The notes: a model not told the origin generated them from the letters alone. A DNA stretch of 64,000 bases from HGM11368 sp051883415 (GCA_051883415.1 JBJETR010000041.1:1-64000), one strand, 5' to 3'; positions 51,283 to 60,137 are shown, counted from the first letter of the stretch. Made by a program: numbers and translations.

Positions 51283-51801
51283 TTATTTCGCTACGACCAC
51301 CATGCTATGTCTTAGCACGATATCTTTGCGCTTGTAACCCTTTTTGATTTCGCCCACGACTTTACCCGCATTATCGGGATCGTCTACGCTTTGCACGGCT
51401 TCGTGCAAGTTGGGGTTGAACTCTTGCCCCATTGCCTCGATTGCCGTTACGTCATACTTGGCAAGTATGTCCATGAATGTCTTTTTGGTCAGTTCGATGC
51501 CCCTTCTTTGAGCTTCGTCCTTTTGTGCCATAATAGCCATATCCAAAAAGTCCGCTACCTGCAACATATCTTCAATCACACTGTCCACACCGTCGTTGTA
51601 TCTTTGAAGCGACAAGCTTTGATTTCTCTTTTTGTAGTTGTCAAAGTCGGCTTGAAGTCTGAGATATTGACTGTTGAGAGCGTCATACTTTTGCTGTGCT
51701 TCGTCTTTGACCTCTTCCGTCACCGCTTCTTTATACTCAAAGCTTGTTGCCTCTTCGGCGTTTTGATTGATATTTTCTTCGTTGTTCTTCTTCTTTGCCA
51801 T
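51283..51801 (-). CDS. grpE: Nucleotide exchange factor GrpE
   Basis: 172 residues: acidic N-terminal segment, long coiled-coil helix (LNSQYLRLQADFDNYKKRNQ) near 40-60, and the C-terminal beta domain with GQEFNPNLHEAVQSVDDPD near 122. It releases ADP from DnaK. It follows hrcA after 2 bp. Confidence 0.94.
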   Translation of the reverse strand: MAKKKNNEENINQNAEEATSFEYKEAVTEEVKDEAQQKYDALNSQYLRLQADFDNYKKRNQSLSLQRYNDGVDSVIEDMLQVADFLDMAIMAQKDEAQRRGIELTKKTFMDILAKYDVTAIEAMGQEFNPNLHEAVQSVDDPDNAGKVVGEIKKGYKRKDIVLRHSMVVVAK

Positions 51802-51803
51802 AA

Positions 51804-52817
51804 TTATTCCTTTTTGTTGTCTTGCAGCAATATGCCCAATTCTTTTAGCACACCCAAGACTTTTTTGTAATCCATTCTTTCGGGACCTATTACGCCTACG
51901 CGCCCCACTTCTTTGCCGTTGATATTGTACTTGGCGGTTATCAACGCCATATTGGCAAGGTCGGCATTATCCTCGCTACCTATCCTTACGCAATACTCAA
52001 TATCGCCTTCGCCTTCCATCAGTCCACACAACTTTTCTCTGTGCGATACTACCGACATAAACTGACGCACGTTGTCCACGTCCTTGTACTCGGGATATTC
52101 GAATATTTTGTCAGTACCTTCTACGTACAACTGATCTTCGGTAGCGTTCTTGAAGTCCATTACGAAAGCAATAACTTGCTCGTATATACTTCTAAAAGCT
52201 TCCAGCTCTTTGTCCAAACAGTCTTCTCCGTTGGTAACCTCTGCTATACTCTTGCCCACGAAGGCTTTACGCAACAGTCCGCCCGCAACTTCGATAAAGT
52301 TTTCTTTGACGTCGTGAGGTAGGTCGATTTGCTTGTTTTTGATGACGCCGTTGTCCGTCACGATGAGCACTAGTGCGGTATTGTCGTACATATCGATTAT
52401 TTTGATATCTTTGATGACGATATTATCTGCGCTTGTAATCATCAACATCGACGTATAATTGGTGATATCGCTGACGATTTTTGCACCGTTTTTGACCACC
52501 TCTTGCACCGATTGAAACTTTTCGTTGACAATCTCTCTAATCTGAGTGCTGTCGATATCCGAACTATCAAGGATATTTTCCACGTAATATTTGTACGCCT
52601 TGGACGATGGTATTCTACCCGCACTTACGTGAGGCTGAGTCAAATATCCCATCTCTTCAAGCATCGACAACTCGCTTCTTATAGTAGCCGTCGACACCTC
52701 CGGCAAATATTGTTTTTGGATTGCCGCAGACGAAATAGGCTCAACGTCATTGATATAGCTATCAATGAGCGCCTTAAGTATCTTCCTTTTTCTTTCCGTA
52801 AGATTTGTTTCTCCCAT
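51804..52817 (-). CDS. hrcA: Heat-inducible transcription repressor HrcA
   Basis: 337 residues from the ATG at 52817, which follows AAGAGGACGAAA; an ATG at 52838 lacks a ribosome site. N-terminal winged helix (RKRKILKALIDSYINDVEPI, STATIRSELSMLEEMGYL), then a GAF-like domain and C-terminal GVIGPERMDYKKV. It binds CIRCE, which lies 33 bp upstream, and represses its own operon; GroEL activity normally modulates it. Confidence 0.94.
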   Translation of the reverse strand: MGETNLTERKRKILKALIDSYINDVEPISSAAIQKQYLPEVSTATIRSELSMLEEMGYLTQPHVSAGRIPSSKAYKYYVENILDSSDIDSTQIREIVNEKFQSVQEVVKNGAKIVSDITNYTSMLMITSADNIVIKDIKIIDMYDNTALVLIVTDNGVIKNKQIDLPHDVKENFIEVAGGLLRKAFVGKSIAEVTNGEDCLDKELEAFRSIYEQVIAFVMDFKNATEDQLYVEGTDKIFEYPEYKDVDNVRQFMSVVSHREKLCGLMEGEGDIEYCVRIGSEDNADLANMALITAKYNINGKEVGRVGVIGPERMDYKKVLGVLKELGILLQDNKKE

Positions 52818-52850
52818 TTTCGTCCTCTTGGCAGTCATCGCCTGTGATTG

Positions 52851-52877
52851 TTAGCACTCGCATATCTCGACTGCTAA
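52851..52877 (-). promoter_or_regulatory. CIRCE operator
   Basis: TTAGCACTC (52851-52859), 9-bp spacer, GACTGCTAA (52869-52877). One base differs from the consensus inverted repeat GAGTGCTAA. It overlaps the expected transcription start of the promoter just upstream. Confidence 0.92.
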
Positions 52878-52881
52878 AATC

Positions 52882-52909
52882 ATTATACTACATATTATGT
52901 CACTGTCAA
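52882..52909 (-). promoter_or_regulatory. hrcA operon promoter
   Basis: Minus-strand TTGACA (52904-52909), 16-bp spacer, TATAAT (52882-52887), both perfect. Confidence 0.9.
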
Positions 52910-52950
52910 GGTTTTTTAGTAAAAAATTATGTAAAATCAATGTCAAACGC

Positions 52951-52990
52951 AAAAAAATACCACGCCTTGTCGGCGTGGCTTTTCTTTTTT
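52951..52990. terminator. Bidirectional terminator
   Basis: CCACGCC (52960-52966) / GGCGTGG (52972-52978) with seven A before and T-rich after; terminates the small lipoprotein gene. Confidence 0.85.
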
Positions 52991-52996
52991 ATATTA

Positions 52997-53326
52997 TTAT
53001 TTCTTTTTAAAGGTTGCAATTCCGAGCACTTCAAGATCGCCGTCTTCGTTGATGTAAGCAAAAGGAGTTTCGGTCTTTTCGCCGTCTTTTTCGGTTACTT
53101 CATACACGTATTCTACACCCTTATCGTTCTTTTTAGTGGTGTACTTAAACTCTTCGGTTCTGCTAAATCCCATAATAGAAATCTTAACTTCAGCCTTGCC
53201 GAAAGCACCAAGCTTTACGTAAGAGTCGCCGTTTTCGTAAGTGCCGTTTACACAGCCTGCAAACACGAACAAGCAAGATACGAGCATAACTGCTACGAGT
53301 GTTGCAACAACAATTTTCTTTGCCAT
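52997..53326 (-). CDS. Small lipoprotein of unknown function
   Basis: 109 residues from the ATG at 53326 (GGAGGAACAAAAA before it). Signal MAKKIVVATLVAVMLV, lipobox FAGC near residue 24, then a compact beta-rich domain opening VNGTYENGDSYVKLG. The NGTYE start echoes the ITGTYEL start of the lipoprotein at 1562-2467. Own perfect promoter. Function unknown. Confidence 0.7.
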   Translation of the reverse strand: MAKKIVVATLVAVMLVSCLFVFAGCVNGTYENGDSYVKLGAFGKAEVKISIMGFSRTEEFKYTTKKNDKGVEYVYEVTEKDGEKTETPFAYINEDGDLEVLGIATFKKK

Positions 53327-53360
53327 TTTTTGTTCCTCCAAAATATTTGTTTATACATAC

Positions 53361-53388
53361 ATTATATACTTTGTAAAGTTTTTGTCAA
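53361..53388 (-). promoter_or_regulatory. Promoter of the small lipoprotein
   Basis: Minus-strand TTGACA (53383-53388), 16-bp spacer, TATAAT (53361-53366). Confidence 0.85.
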
Positions 53389-53503
53389 CCAATTTTACTA
53401 AAGTTCAAATTTTATTCAATTTTTCTTTAATCTCCATAGAAAAAGTGATTGTGCACTCTTCTTGTTCAGTTTATGATTATTGTCACGATTAGTTGACCAT
53501 AAG

Positions 53504-53533
53504 TATCAAAAAAGGACTAGCGAGATAGTCCTT
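53504..53533 (-). terminator. Terminator of the 90-residue membrane protein
   Basis: AAGGACT (53512-53518) pairs with AGTCCTT (53527-53533); minus strand continues with TTTTTTTGATAC-type run. Confidence 0.75.
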
Positions 53534-53539
53534 ATTATA

Positions 53540-53812
53540 TTATTCCGATTTATGCTCATCTTTATTGTCGTCGTCTTCGTCTATCGCCCTATTGTCCTTG
53601 ATAGTTTCGTCGTAGATCTTGACAATTCTAGGCGGTTCGTATTCGGGATTTTTTTCGATAATATTCTCCCTCATCTTGACCTTAAAGCGGTTGCTCTTGG
53701 TAAATAGCACACATATAATAATCACCACTGCAACAAGCACTGCCAACAAAAGATAAAAAAATATATTGCCTATACTCTCAACCGCTTTGAGCGGAGCCGC
53801 CAAATATTGCAT
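53540..53812 (-). CDS. Single-pass membrane protein of unknown function
   Basis: 90 residues: a short N-terminus, one hydrophobic helix near 17-37 (YLLLAVLVAVVIIICVLF), then a basic stretch (TKSNRFKVKMREN) and an acidic tail. The inside-positive charge suggests the C-terminus is cytoplasmic. Start follows GAGGTGAATT. No family recognised. Confidence 0.55.
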   Translation of the reverse strand: MQYLAAPLKAVESIGNIFFYLLLAVLVAVVIIICVLFTKSNRFKVKMRENIIEKNPEYEPPRIVKIYDETIKDNRAIDEDDDNKDEHKSE

Positions 53813-53904
53813 AATTCACCTCTAATCCATTATATCATATATGTCGATAAGGTAAAGTAAATAATAAGTAAAAAGCATATATCAGCCCAAAATTAAAATA
53901 TTTA

Positions 53905-53933
53905 TAGACAAGTCGAAAAAATTATATTATACT
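53905..53933 (+). promoter_or_regulatory. Promoter of the M28 peptidase
   Basis: TAGACA (53905-53910), 17-bp spacer, TATACT (53928-53933). Confidence 0.6.
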
Positions 53934-53964
53934 TTATAATATAGTAAATTCTTAGGAGGAAAAT

Positions 53965-55200
53965 ATGAATATCGACAGCCAAAAGCGACAAGAAACCGTA
54001 GACTTCATGCAGTCGGAAATCAAACACATCATCACCGAGTACGGCGATAGAGATCCGGGCAACGTGGGAGAAATCAAGGCTCTAGCCCACATGCAAGAGC
54101 AACTAGGCGAATATTGCGACGAAGTTAGGTCGGAGACTTTCCCTGTTCACCCTCATGCATTTTTCGGTTGGACGTACTTTATAATCACCTTCCTGATTTT
54201 GGCACAAATACTTATGTTTTTTAGTCCTATTTTTGCAATACTCAGTATCATAATTGCCGTTGTGCCAATGTTGATGGAATTCGTATTCTACAAGCCTTTT
54301 ATCGATCCACTCTTCGAGAAGCGTACTTCGGGCAACGTTTGGGGCACGCTTAAGCCAAGCGGTGAAGTAAAGCGCCGTATCGTCCTAAACGGTCACTCCG
54401 ACGCCGTGTACGAATGGCATTGGCACAGAATAGGCGGATATAAGCTCTTCCTTACCTCCATCATTATCCCTGTCATCGGTCTTATCTACTTGCTTGCATT
54501 GTCAATCATAATATGTATAGTCAACGGACCGATTGGCGTACCTCAAGGTTGGACTCTCTACGCTCTTATCGCTTCGGTCATCTTCGAGCCTTTCTTCATC
54601 TGTTTCTACTTCTTCTCCGACACCAAGACGGTAGTTCCCGGTGCCAATGACAACCTCACGGCATGCGAAATGGCTATCGGTACCGTCAAGGCACTCAAAG
54701 AAAGCGGTATTCGTATGGAGAACACCGAAGTCGTAGCACTCATCACGGGTAGCGAGGAAGCGGGACTGAGAGGCGCTAAGTTCTTTATGAAAAACAATCC
54801 CGAGTACGGTCTAGAGGAGGGCATCGAAACGATTTTCGTCACATTCGAGACGTTGAGAGAACTAGACCACCTAGTCATCTACAATAGGGACATGAACGGC
54901 ATTACCAAAAACGACGACGCCGTATCATTGCTAGCCAAACAAGCGGGCGAAAAGAACGGCATGAACCTAACCTACGGCTCGGTATTTGCAGGTGCAACAG
55001 ATGCGGCGGCATTCTCGCAAGCAGGTCGCAAGGCAACTTGCTTCGCTGCAATGGCTCCCGAGGTCAAAGACTACTACCACACTCGTAGAGATAATTGGGA
55101 CAATCTTAGCCCCGAATGTCTTGCCAAAGTCTTCGATATCACCCTCGATATGATAGAAGAATTTGACAAAAACGGTCTGCCAACTGTAGAAAAAAAATAA
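53965..55200 (+). CDS. M28-family zinc aminopeptidase with membrane segments
   Basis: 411 residues. Zinc ligands and catalytic residues of M28 can be followed: LNGHSDAVYEWHWH near 141, PGANDNLTACEMA near 222, GSEEAGLRGA near 258, GATDAAAF near 338 and YYHTRRDNWDN near 371. Unusually, hydrophobic segments are inserted before and within the domain (near 68-110, 165-190 and 200-222), making it an integral membrane enzyme. It probably trims peptides at the membrane; side of action is unclear. Strong ribosome site TTAGGAGGAAAAT. Monocistronic with terminator. Confidence 0.85.
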   Translation: MNIDSQKRQETVDFMQSEIKHIITEYGDRDPGNVGEIKALAHMQEQLGEYCDEVRSETFPVHPHAFFGWTYFIITFLILAQILMFFSPIFAILSIIIAVVPMLMEFVFYKPFIDPLFEKRTSGNVWGTLKPSGEVKRRIVLNGHSDAVYEWHWHRIGGYKLFLTSIIIPVIGLIYLLALSIIICIVNGPIGVPQGWTLYALIASVIFEPFFICFYFFSDTKTVVPGANDNLTACEMAIGTVKALKESGIRMENTEVVALITGSEEAGLRGAKFFMKNNPEYGLEEGIETIFVTFETLRELDHLVIYNRDMNGITKNDDAVSLLAKQAGEKNGMNLTYGSVFAGATDAAAFSQAGRKATCFAAMAPEVKDYYHTRRDNWDNLSPECLAKVFDITLDMIEEFDKNGLPTVEKK

Positions 55201-55229
55201 TTCCGATTTCAATTTAACAAAACACGAAG

Positions 55230-55261
55230 ATCTCGCTTTGAATAAAGGCGAGATTTTTTTG
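55230..55261 (+). terminator. Terminator of the M28 peptidase gene
   Basis: ATCTCGC (55230-55236) / GCGAGAT (55248-55254) followed by seven T. Confidence 0.88.
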
Positions 55262-55267
55262 ACCAAA

Positions 55268-55325
55268 TTTACAAAACGTTAATATATTGTCAAAAAAATT
55301 TAAACAAACGGATTTTATAATAACC
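55268..55325 (+). promoter_or_regulatory. Shared upstream element, copy A
   Basis: 58 bp matching the copy at 56065-56122 at 44 positions. Shared blocks are TTTACAAAAC, an A7 run with TAAACAA, and ATTTTATA near the expected -10. Likely a common promoter type for two envelope-related genes. Confidence 0.5.
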
Positions 55326-55365
55326 TTGCCAACGCCTAAGTGCATATTTATAAAAGGTTATTTGC

Positions 55366-56022
55366 ATGGACAAAACGAAAGAACAAAAATTAAGACAAGT
55401 TAAAAAACCTCTCACTATATTCGGAGTAGAAGTCGTGTATCTTTGCGTGCTTGGCATAGCAACGGCTTTTTTGGGTTGGCTTGCCGAAAACGTAGTCAAA
55501 TTGATATCGAGTGGTACCTTCGATTGTAGATTTCATCTGTTGCCGTTTATTTCACCTTATGCTTTGATAGTATTTGCCGTACATATAGTTTTTGGCAATC
55601 CCGACCAAATCGCTCCGTTCGGCAAACGAATTTTTCATCACGACAACCCCTATAGCAAAATTTTATCCAACCTATTGGTGTTAGTTACTATATACGTATT
55701 CGTGTTTTTCGGGGAACTTATCGTCGGCAATCTATGGGAGATACTCTTTAGCGTCAAATTGTGGAACTATTCCTCTTCCCCGCTTCACTTTACGCAATAC
55801 GCGGGACTGATACCTACTTTGGGTTACGGAACGGGAGCATATCTCTTGTTTCGATTTGTCTACACTCCGTCGTTGAAGCTTTTGCAACGTAATATGAAAC
55901 ATAAAACGGCATTGATTTTATCTTGCACGTTGGGGGTAATGATTGTCGTCGACACGTTGATTATGATACTTGTGACCGCAATTACCAGGCAAGCACCGAT
56001 GTATTGGTCTGTCCAATTTTAG
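55366..56022 (+). CDS. Putative ABC-transporter type IV (CmpB-like) membrane protein
   Basis: 218 residues, about six membrane helices. Pattern of the ABC_trans_CmpB family: GWLAENVVKLISSG near 39, RFHLLPFISPYALIVF near 60, and GELIVGNLWEILFSVKLWNY near 125 with a following GLIPTLGYGTGAYLLF. The family is common in Firmicutes and its role is not established. Ribosome site AAAAGGTTATTTGC. It shares a 58-bp upstream element with the next gene. Confidence 0.65.
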   Translation: MDKTKEQKLRQVKKPLTIFGVEVVYLCVLGIATAFLGWLAENVVKLISSGTFDCRFHLLPFISPYALIVFAVHIVFGNPDQIAPFGKRIFHHDNPYSKILSNLLVLVTIYVFVFFGELIVGNLWEILFSVKLWNYSSSPLHFTQYAGLIPTLGYGTGAYLLFRFVYTPSLKLLQRNMKHKTALILSCTLGVMIVVDTLIMILVTAITRQAPMYWSVQF

Positions 56023-56064
56023 TAAGCAAACAGTTCTATCAAAAAATTTTTTGGTGCAAAAAGA

Positions 56065-56122
56065 TTTACAAAACTTTAAAGTTTTAACAAAAAAATCTAA
56101 ACAAGCAAATTTTATACTATAG
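56065..56122 (+). promoter_or_regulatory. Shared upstream element, copy B
   Basis: Aligns without gaps to 55268-55325 (44 of 58 identical), ending at TTTTATACT, 48 bp before the next start codon. A self-complementary CAAAAAATTTTTTG (56039-56052) lies upstream and may end the previous transcript. Confidence 0.5.
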
Positions 56123-56169
56123 TCAGATAAGTCAAAACGACTTATTAAAAACACAAAAGGAGTATTATT

Positions 56170-56421
56170 ATGGGAATTAAAAAATTTTTTCAAAAAGCCT
56201 TCAAGGATATGAAGGAAAGCGCAAAAGCACAACACGAAGTTGACAAAGCTGAGTTCGAGGCAGTCAAAGCGGAATCAAAGGCTAATTGGGAAGAAGCCAA
56301 AGCAATGAGCAAGCCTGAAACTCGCAAGGCTTTGATGCAACAAGAAAGAGACGAGAAAATCCAGCAAGCCAACGCCCGAAAAGCAGCCGCCGAGCAGCGT
56401 ATACAATCAACAAAGAAATAA
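56170..56421 (+). CDS. Small, highly charged helical protein
   Basis: 83 residues, almost entirely Ala, Lys, Glu and Gln in a continuous predicted amphipathic or coiled-coil helix (HEVDKAEFEAVKAESKANWE), ending in KAAAEQRIQSTKK. The N-terminal MGIKKFFQKAFKDMKES looks like a membrane-surface amphipathic helix. No family recognised. Strong ribosome site AAAGGAGTATTATT. Its promoter resembles that of the preceding membrane protein. Confidence 0.65.
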   Translation: MGIKKFFQKAFKDMKESAKAQHEVDKAEFEAVKAESKANWEEAKAMSKPETRKALMQQERDEKIQQANARKAAAEQRIQSTKK

Positions 56422-56484
56422 CACTATCGCCACAATTTTATATAAGTCAATTATGTAGGCAACCTTACGGTTGCCCTTTGACTA

Positions 56485-56631
56485 TTACTCGCATTTGGTA
56501 AAAGTCGTGTTGTTGCAATTAGGACAAGGTGGCATTTTGTCGTCTGAACCAAGTCTCAAATCGAAACCGCAGTTGTTGCAAGAATAGCAACCCTTGCCCG
56601 GTTTTTCACCCGTATTAACTTTGTTTGCCAT
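56485..56631 (-). CDS. Rubredoxin-like/zinc-ribbon small protein
   Basis: 48 residues: MANKVNTGEKPGKGCYSCNN start, CxxC at 16-19 and a second pair in PPCPNCNNTTF near 36-39. This is the layout of short bacterial zinc-ribbon proteins whose start reads (M)xNKxxTGEKPGKG. ATG at 56631 preceded by AAGGAGGAACTAAA. A GGCAACC/GGTTGCC hairpin (56458-56475) lies after the stop. Function unknown. Confidence 0.8.
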   Translation of the reverse strand: MANKVNTGEKPGKGCYSCNNCGFDLRLGSDDKMPPCPNCNNTTFTKCE

Positions 56632-56679
56632 TTTAGTTCCTCCTTATTTTGATTGCACTAAAATTATTGCAAAAAAATA

Positions 56680-56728
56680 ATAATATATACCGCCTGCCAA
56701 AATATCCTTGCGGCATAGCGGTATATAT
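56680..56728 (-). terminator. Terminator of the metallophosphoesterase gene
   Basis: On the minus strand ACCGC and GCGGT arms with inner TGCCGC/GGCAGG partial pairing, followed by TATATATTATTATTTTTTT. Confidence 0.55.
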
Positions 56729-56746
56729 CAAAAACGTCAGATTAGT

Positions 56747-58051
56747 CTAGGCGATAGTCACGTCTTTTATTTCGGTATAGTTTTGGCTAACTTTTCCCCA
56801 AGAGTCTATAGCATAGACTTTGACGGAATAAGTGCCTTGTGCTTTATTCAAAACCTCGATTTTCGGCATAGAAGCCATATCGTCTATTCCGTTGTAAAAA
56901 TCGCTGAAATACAACTGTTCGCTTCCGTCGCTCCACACCATCTTATAGCTATGCACGAAGTCGTCGTCTTGACCTGCGGCAAATTGCAGATAGGTCTTGC
57001 CCGCTTCTATCACACTCATACCCGTCGCCTCTGTCATCTCGGGTGCAACGTTGACGGCTTCTCTTTCGGCAAAGGTATAGGTAAATCCCTCCTTGGTCAG
57101 AGGTATTGGCAAAACCCACGGAGTCTTTTCCTCCTTACCGCTGTCACCGTATACTTCAGCAAAGTTGTATCTGTGTATTTCAATTTTGTCAGCATATACG
57201 TCCATGATAAAGCCCATAGGAGTAGCATCTGCATTAGGAGGAATGGAGCCGTTTTCTTTACCTCTTTCCAATTCCGTATAAGACACCGATTGAGTAGTGA
57301 TGCTGGTATAATCACGTTGATGTATAGATCTTTCGTCCAAGATAGAATAGTGAGAGTGCCCGCTAAAATTGACTACTTGAGGATAATCCTTCAGTACTTC
57401 GTCAAGGCTTTTGTCACCCCAATCGTCACTACCGTACATCGTATCCATAGCGCCGTTATGCGTAGTAATAAAAATAGGCTTATTAGGATCGTCTGCTACG
57501 GCTTTGTCTATTTCTTGCTTGAGCCACTTTTTCATATATTTATATCCGTTGTCCATTATTCCCGTGGCAGGAGACGCACCGATAAAGTGATACCCGTTTA
57601 CAACGTAGTGAGTGAACGGACTCGTGCCGACAATCTTTTCGAAGCGGCTACGGCAACTAATCGGCGCACCGTTTTCCCAATAGTCGTGATTGCCCATAAT
57701 AGTCTGAATGATTGGACGAGAAGCTTCATCGGGGAAGACTGTTTCTATGCCTTTGACGTAAAGTTCATAAGCAGGCTTCTTGCACAAATCACCCACGTCT
57801 CCACCAAACAAAATCATATCTACGTTATTATTTTTAAGAACAGTCAAAGCGTTTTTGTAATTGTAGTATTGCCAATCTTCCTCTCCGCTAGGCGGCAATT
57901 GAGAATCGGAAATAATACCTACTCTCAACACTTCGCAATCGATATTGAAAGTTTCAATCTTCGTCTTCTCGTTGACGTCACACGCCGTTAGTATCGTTGC
58001 CATAATTACTATCATTACTACCGTGGCAACGATTTTTGCAAATTTTTTCAT
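56747..58051 (-). CDS. Exported calcineurin-like metallophosphoesterase
   Basis: 434 residues. Hydrophobic signal to about 24 with lipobox LTAC, so likely a lipoprotein. Metallophosphoesterase motifs: GIISDSQLP near 45 (first Asp; the usual DxH reads DSQ), LFGGDVGD near 80, TIMGNHDYW near 115, ITTHNGAMD near 195 and FSGHSHYS near 225. C-terminal 120 residues form a separate beta domain. The altered first motif is worth noting. It lies at the end of the glycan gene group in the same direction; ribosome site GGGAGGAATTT. Confidence 0.82.
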   Translation of the reverse strand: MKKFAKIVATVVMIVIMATILTACDVNEKTKIETFNIDCEVLRVGIISDSQLPPSGEEDWQYYNYKNALTVLKNNNVDMILFGGDVGDLCKKPAYELYVKGIETVFPDEASRPIIQTIMGNHDYWENGAPISCRSRFEKIVGTSPFTHYVVNGYHFIGASPATGIMDNGYKYMKKWLKQEIDKAVADDPNKPIFITTHNGAMDTMYGSDDWGDKSLDEVLKDYPQVVNFSGHSHYSILDERSIHQRDYTSITTQSVSYTELERGKENGSIPPNADATPMGFIMDVYADKIEIHRYNFAEVYGDSGKEEKTPWVLPIPLTKEGFTYTFAEREAVNVAPEMTEATGMSVIEAGKTYLQFAAGQDDDFVHSYKMVWSDGSEQLYFSDFYNGIDDMASMPKIEVLNKAQGTYSVKVYAIDSWGKVSQNYTEIKDVTIA

Positions 58052-58109
58052 AAATTCCTCCCGTTTATCTTAATTATATCCATACCGTATTTTCTACGGC
58101 GTCAACCAA

Positions 58110-60137
58110 TTATTTTTGTACTTTGAGCTCAAAGTCAAACAATGCGTTTTCCTCATACCATAGAGGGAAGTTGGTACCCCAAACGTTATCCAAAAGTATA
58201 AACGCAAGCCCCTTGTCAAAATCTGCAACCTCGTTGTCAAAATGTAGAATATTGCCTCCGTCACTTGCCACCAAAGCCGCTTGAGTACTGCTGAGGGTAT
58301 ACGTATCGTCACCTACGCCAAACTCGGCACGCTCTATAGCGGACAATTTCCGTCCACCATTGGATACGACGGAACGAGGATTGATTTTTTTGCCAATCTT
58401 GACGTACGATATACCTTGCGTAGCAGGATAAAAATGCGTAGCAATGCTTTCCGTCGTTCTTACGGCGTCCTTGCCCGTCCACGCCAATTGCACTTTGAGT
58501 CCGTCATTGCTCAGTCGATATATTATTTTGACGTTGCGTGGTGCTCCCAACTCGTTGCACAAAACTTCGTCGCACGCCATATCGAGTGAGATTATGACCT
58601 CATTATCCTCCTTTTTGACCATTGCATTAGTCGCTCGGTACTCGAACAAGCCTTGCGGATAATCGTTTTGCTTATTGAGCGATGGACGCAGATAGTCGTG
58701 CAAAGCCCATGGAACACTCAGACGCATATAATGTCTTTGCCAATATGCATAGTCCTCATTGCCGTAAGAGCGATAGGTCATTATAGGTCTATCTTGTGCA
58801 TCAAGTATCTTATTTCCGTTGCGACTAAGCGTGATACCGCCAAGTTTATTGACACTCAAGCAATATTTCCCAAAGTCAACTTGTGTATCAAACTCATAGG
58901 CAACGTCCACGTCAACGTTAGGAAGTTGAGAAGGTCTCAATTTTTCCAACAAACAACGAGCTTCTTCGGCATGACTTTTGTCCAGCGCTTGCACAGCCGC
59001 CTCAACGTATGCTCTTTGTTCTGTCCAACTCCTTTCCATAACAGAATAAGCATAAGACTTGTTGCCAAACTTGTTGTCAATCCAGCCCAAAAAACTGAAT
59101 GGAAAAGCGTTAAAAGGGTTTTGTATCTTTACTTTATCCCTTTGCCTTGCTTGTGTAAACTTGTCCTTGGTATAGTTTTCGGTATCGGCAAGGTGCGTCT
59201 TCATATCAAGTCCCCAAGTATGCTCGGCTACACATAACAGCGAATCGGCAAATTTCTTATATTCTTCGCTGTCCTTGCTCATGCTACCGTCTACAAGCCA
59301 CTTATTTTTGAGACTACACAGCGTACGAAAAGCCGCTATCTTGTAAGGATCGGTTGCCGCACCGTGAATCCACGTATCGCCTATTTCGCCCTCGTATACA
59401 GGCAATTTGTCCTTTACTTCCCACAACTTTTCCGCTATGTCGTCAAGACGACCTGCTCTTACTTTATAATCTTGGTATTGAGATTGAATTCTTTTCAACT
59501 TGCTTAAGACTTTGTTTTGTCTTCTCACTCCTCCGTTGTCATGAGCGTGGTCAAAGTACAATATTTGGTCGGTATAAGGAACTTCAAATACTCCGCCGTA
59601 ACCCTTATCGTATATCACGACGACTTCCGCGTCTCCGTATTTCCAAACAAAGCAAGGCTCCACTTCAGGGACTGCGGCAGCTCCGTTGATACCGATATGT
59701 AACAGCTTGATGCCGTGTTTGGCAAGCATAGGCACAAGGGCAACGGTATGTCCCGGCACGTCGGTCATTTTAGCGGCTATTGTCTTTCTTCCGCTTATTT
59801 GGTCGAGTCTATCAACTATGCTAAGTCCATAGTCCAACAAGTCCTCGTCCAACAACTCTGTGTGAGTGGTAAAAGGCATTGCGTGAGCTACGAGATAGCC
59901 TTTTTGCAAGGCTTGCGTTACCTTTTTGTTCAACTCTACGCCGCTATCCAAGGCTTCTTTGACGAGCCACGAGCCCAAAGTCCATACGAACTTTTTTTCA
60001 CCGTCACTATTGAGTTTTTCTGCCAAATCAATCGCCGACGGAATGAACTCTCTTAGATATTTTTCTTTGACGTTGCAAGCAAAATCGGTAAAGCCTAAAT
60101 CAAGATGCGCCTTTGATATAACAATTACTTCTTTCAT
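58110..60137 (-). CDS. GH38-like glycosidase, DUF5054 type
   Basis: 675 residues. The start VISKAHLDLGFTDFACNVKE matches the H-x-D zinc site of GH38-type enzymes (HLDLGFTD near 11-18), then ATDPYKIAAFR and the long helical/beta C-terminal part with repeated aromatic residues. No signal peptide, so probably cytoplasmic. Members are thought to act on alpha-linked sugars, but DUF5054 proteins lack a proven substrate. It is preceded 14 bp upstream by the membrane protein gene and forms an operon with GH18. Ribosome site AAGGAGAGAAT. Confidence 0.75.
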   Translation of the reverse strand: MKEVIVISKAHLDLGFTDFACNVKEKYLREFIPSAIDLAEKLNSDGEKKFVWTLGSWLVKEALDSGVELNKKVTQALQKGYLVAHAMPFTTHTELLDEDLLDYGLSIVDRLDQISGRKTIAAKMTDVPGHTVALVPMLAKHGIKLLHIGINGAAAVPEVEPCFVWKYGDAEVVVIYDKGYGGVFEVPYTDQILYFDHAHDNGGVRRQNKVLSKLKRIQSQYQDYKVRAGRLDDIAEKLWEVKDKLPVYEGEIGDTWIHGAATDPYKIAAFRTLCSLKNKWLVDGSMSKDSEEYKKFADSLLCVAEHTWGLDMKTHLADTENYTKDKFTQARQRDKVKIQNPFNAFPFSFLGWIDNKFGNKSYAYSVMERSWTEQRAYVEAAVQALDKSHAEEARCLLEKLRPSQLPNVDVDVAYEFDTQVDFGKYCLSVNKLGGITLSRNGNKILDAQDRPIMTYRSYGNEDYAYWQRHYMRLSVPWALHDYLRPSLNKQNDYPQGLFEYRATNAMVKKEDNEVIISLDMACDEVLCNELGAPRNVKIIYRLSNDGLKVQLAWTGKDAVRTTESIATHFYPATQGISYVKIGKKINPRSVVSNGGRKLSAIERAEFGVGDDTYTLSSTQAALVASDGGNILHFDNEVADFDKGLAFILLDNVWGTNFPLWYEENALFDFELKVQK

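Noticed and set aside
56708..57991. A 427-codon open frame opposite the metallophosphoesterase
   Set aside because: The minus frame has signal peptide, catalytic motifs and ribosome site; the plus frame has none and looks like a codon-bias shadow.
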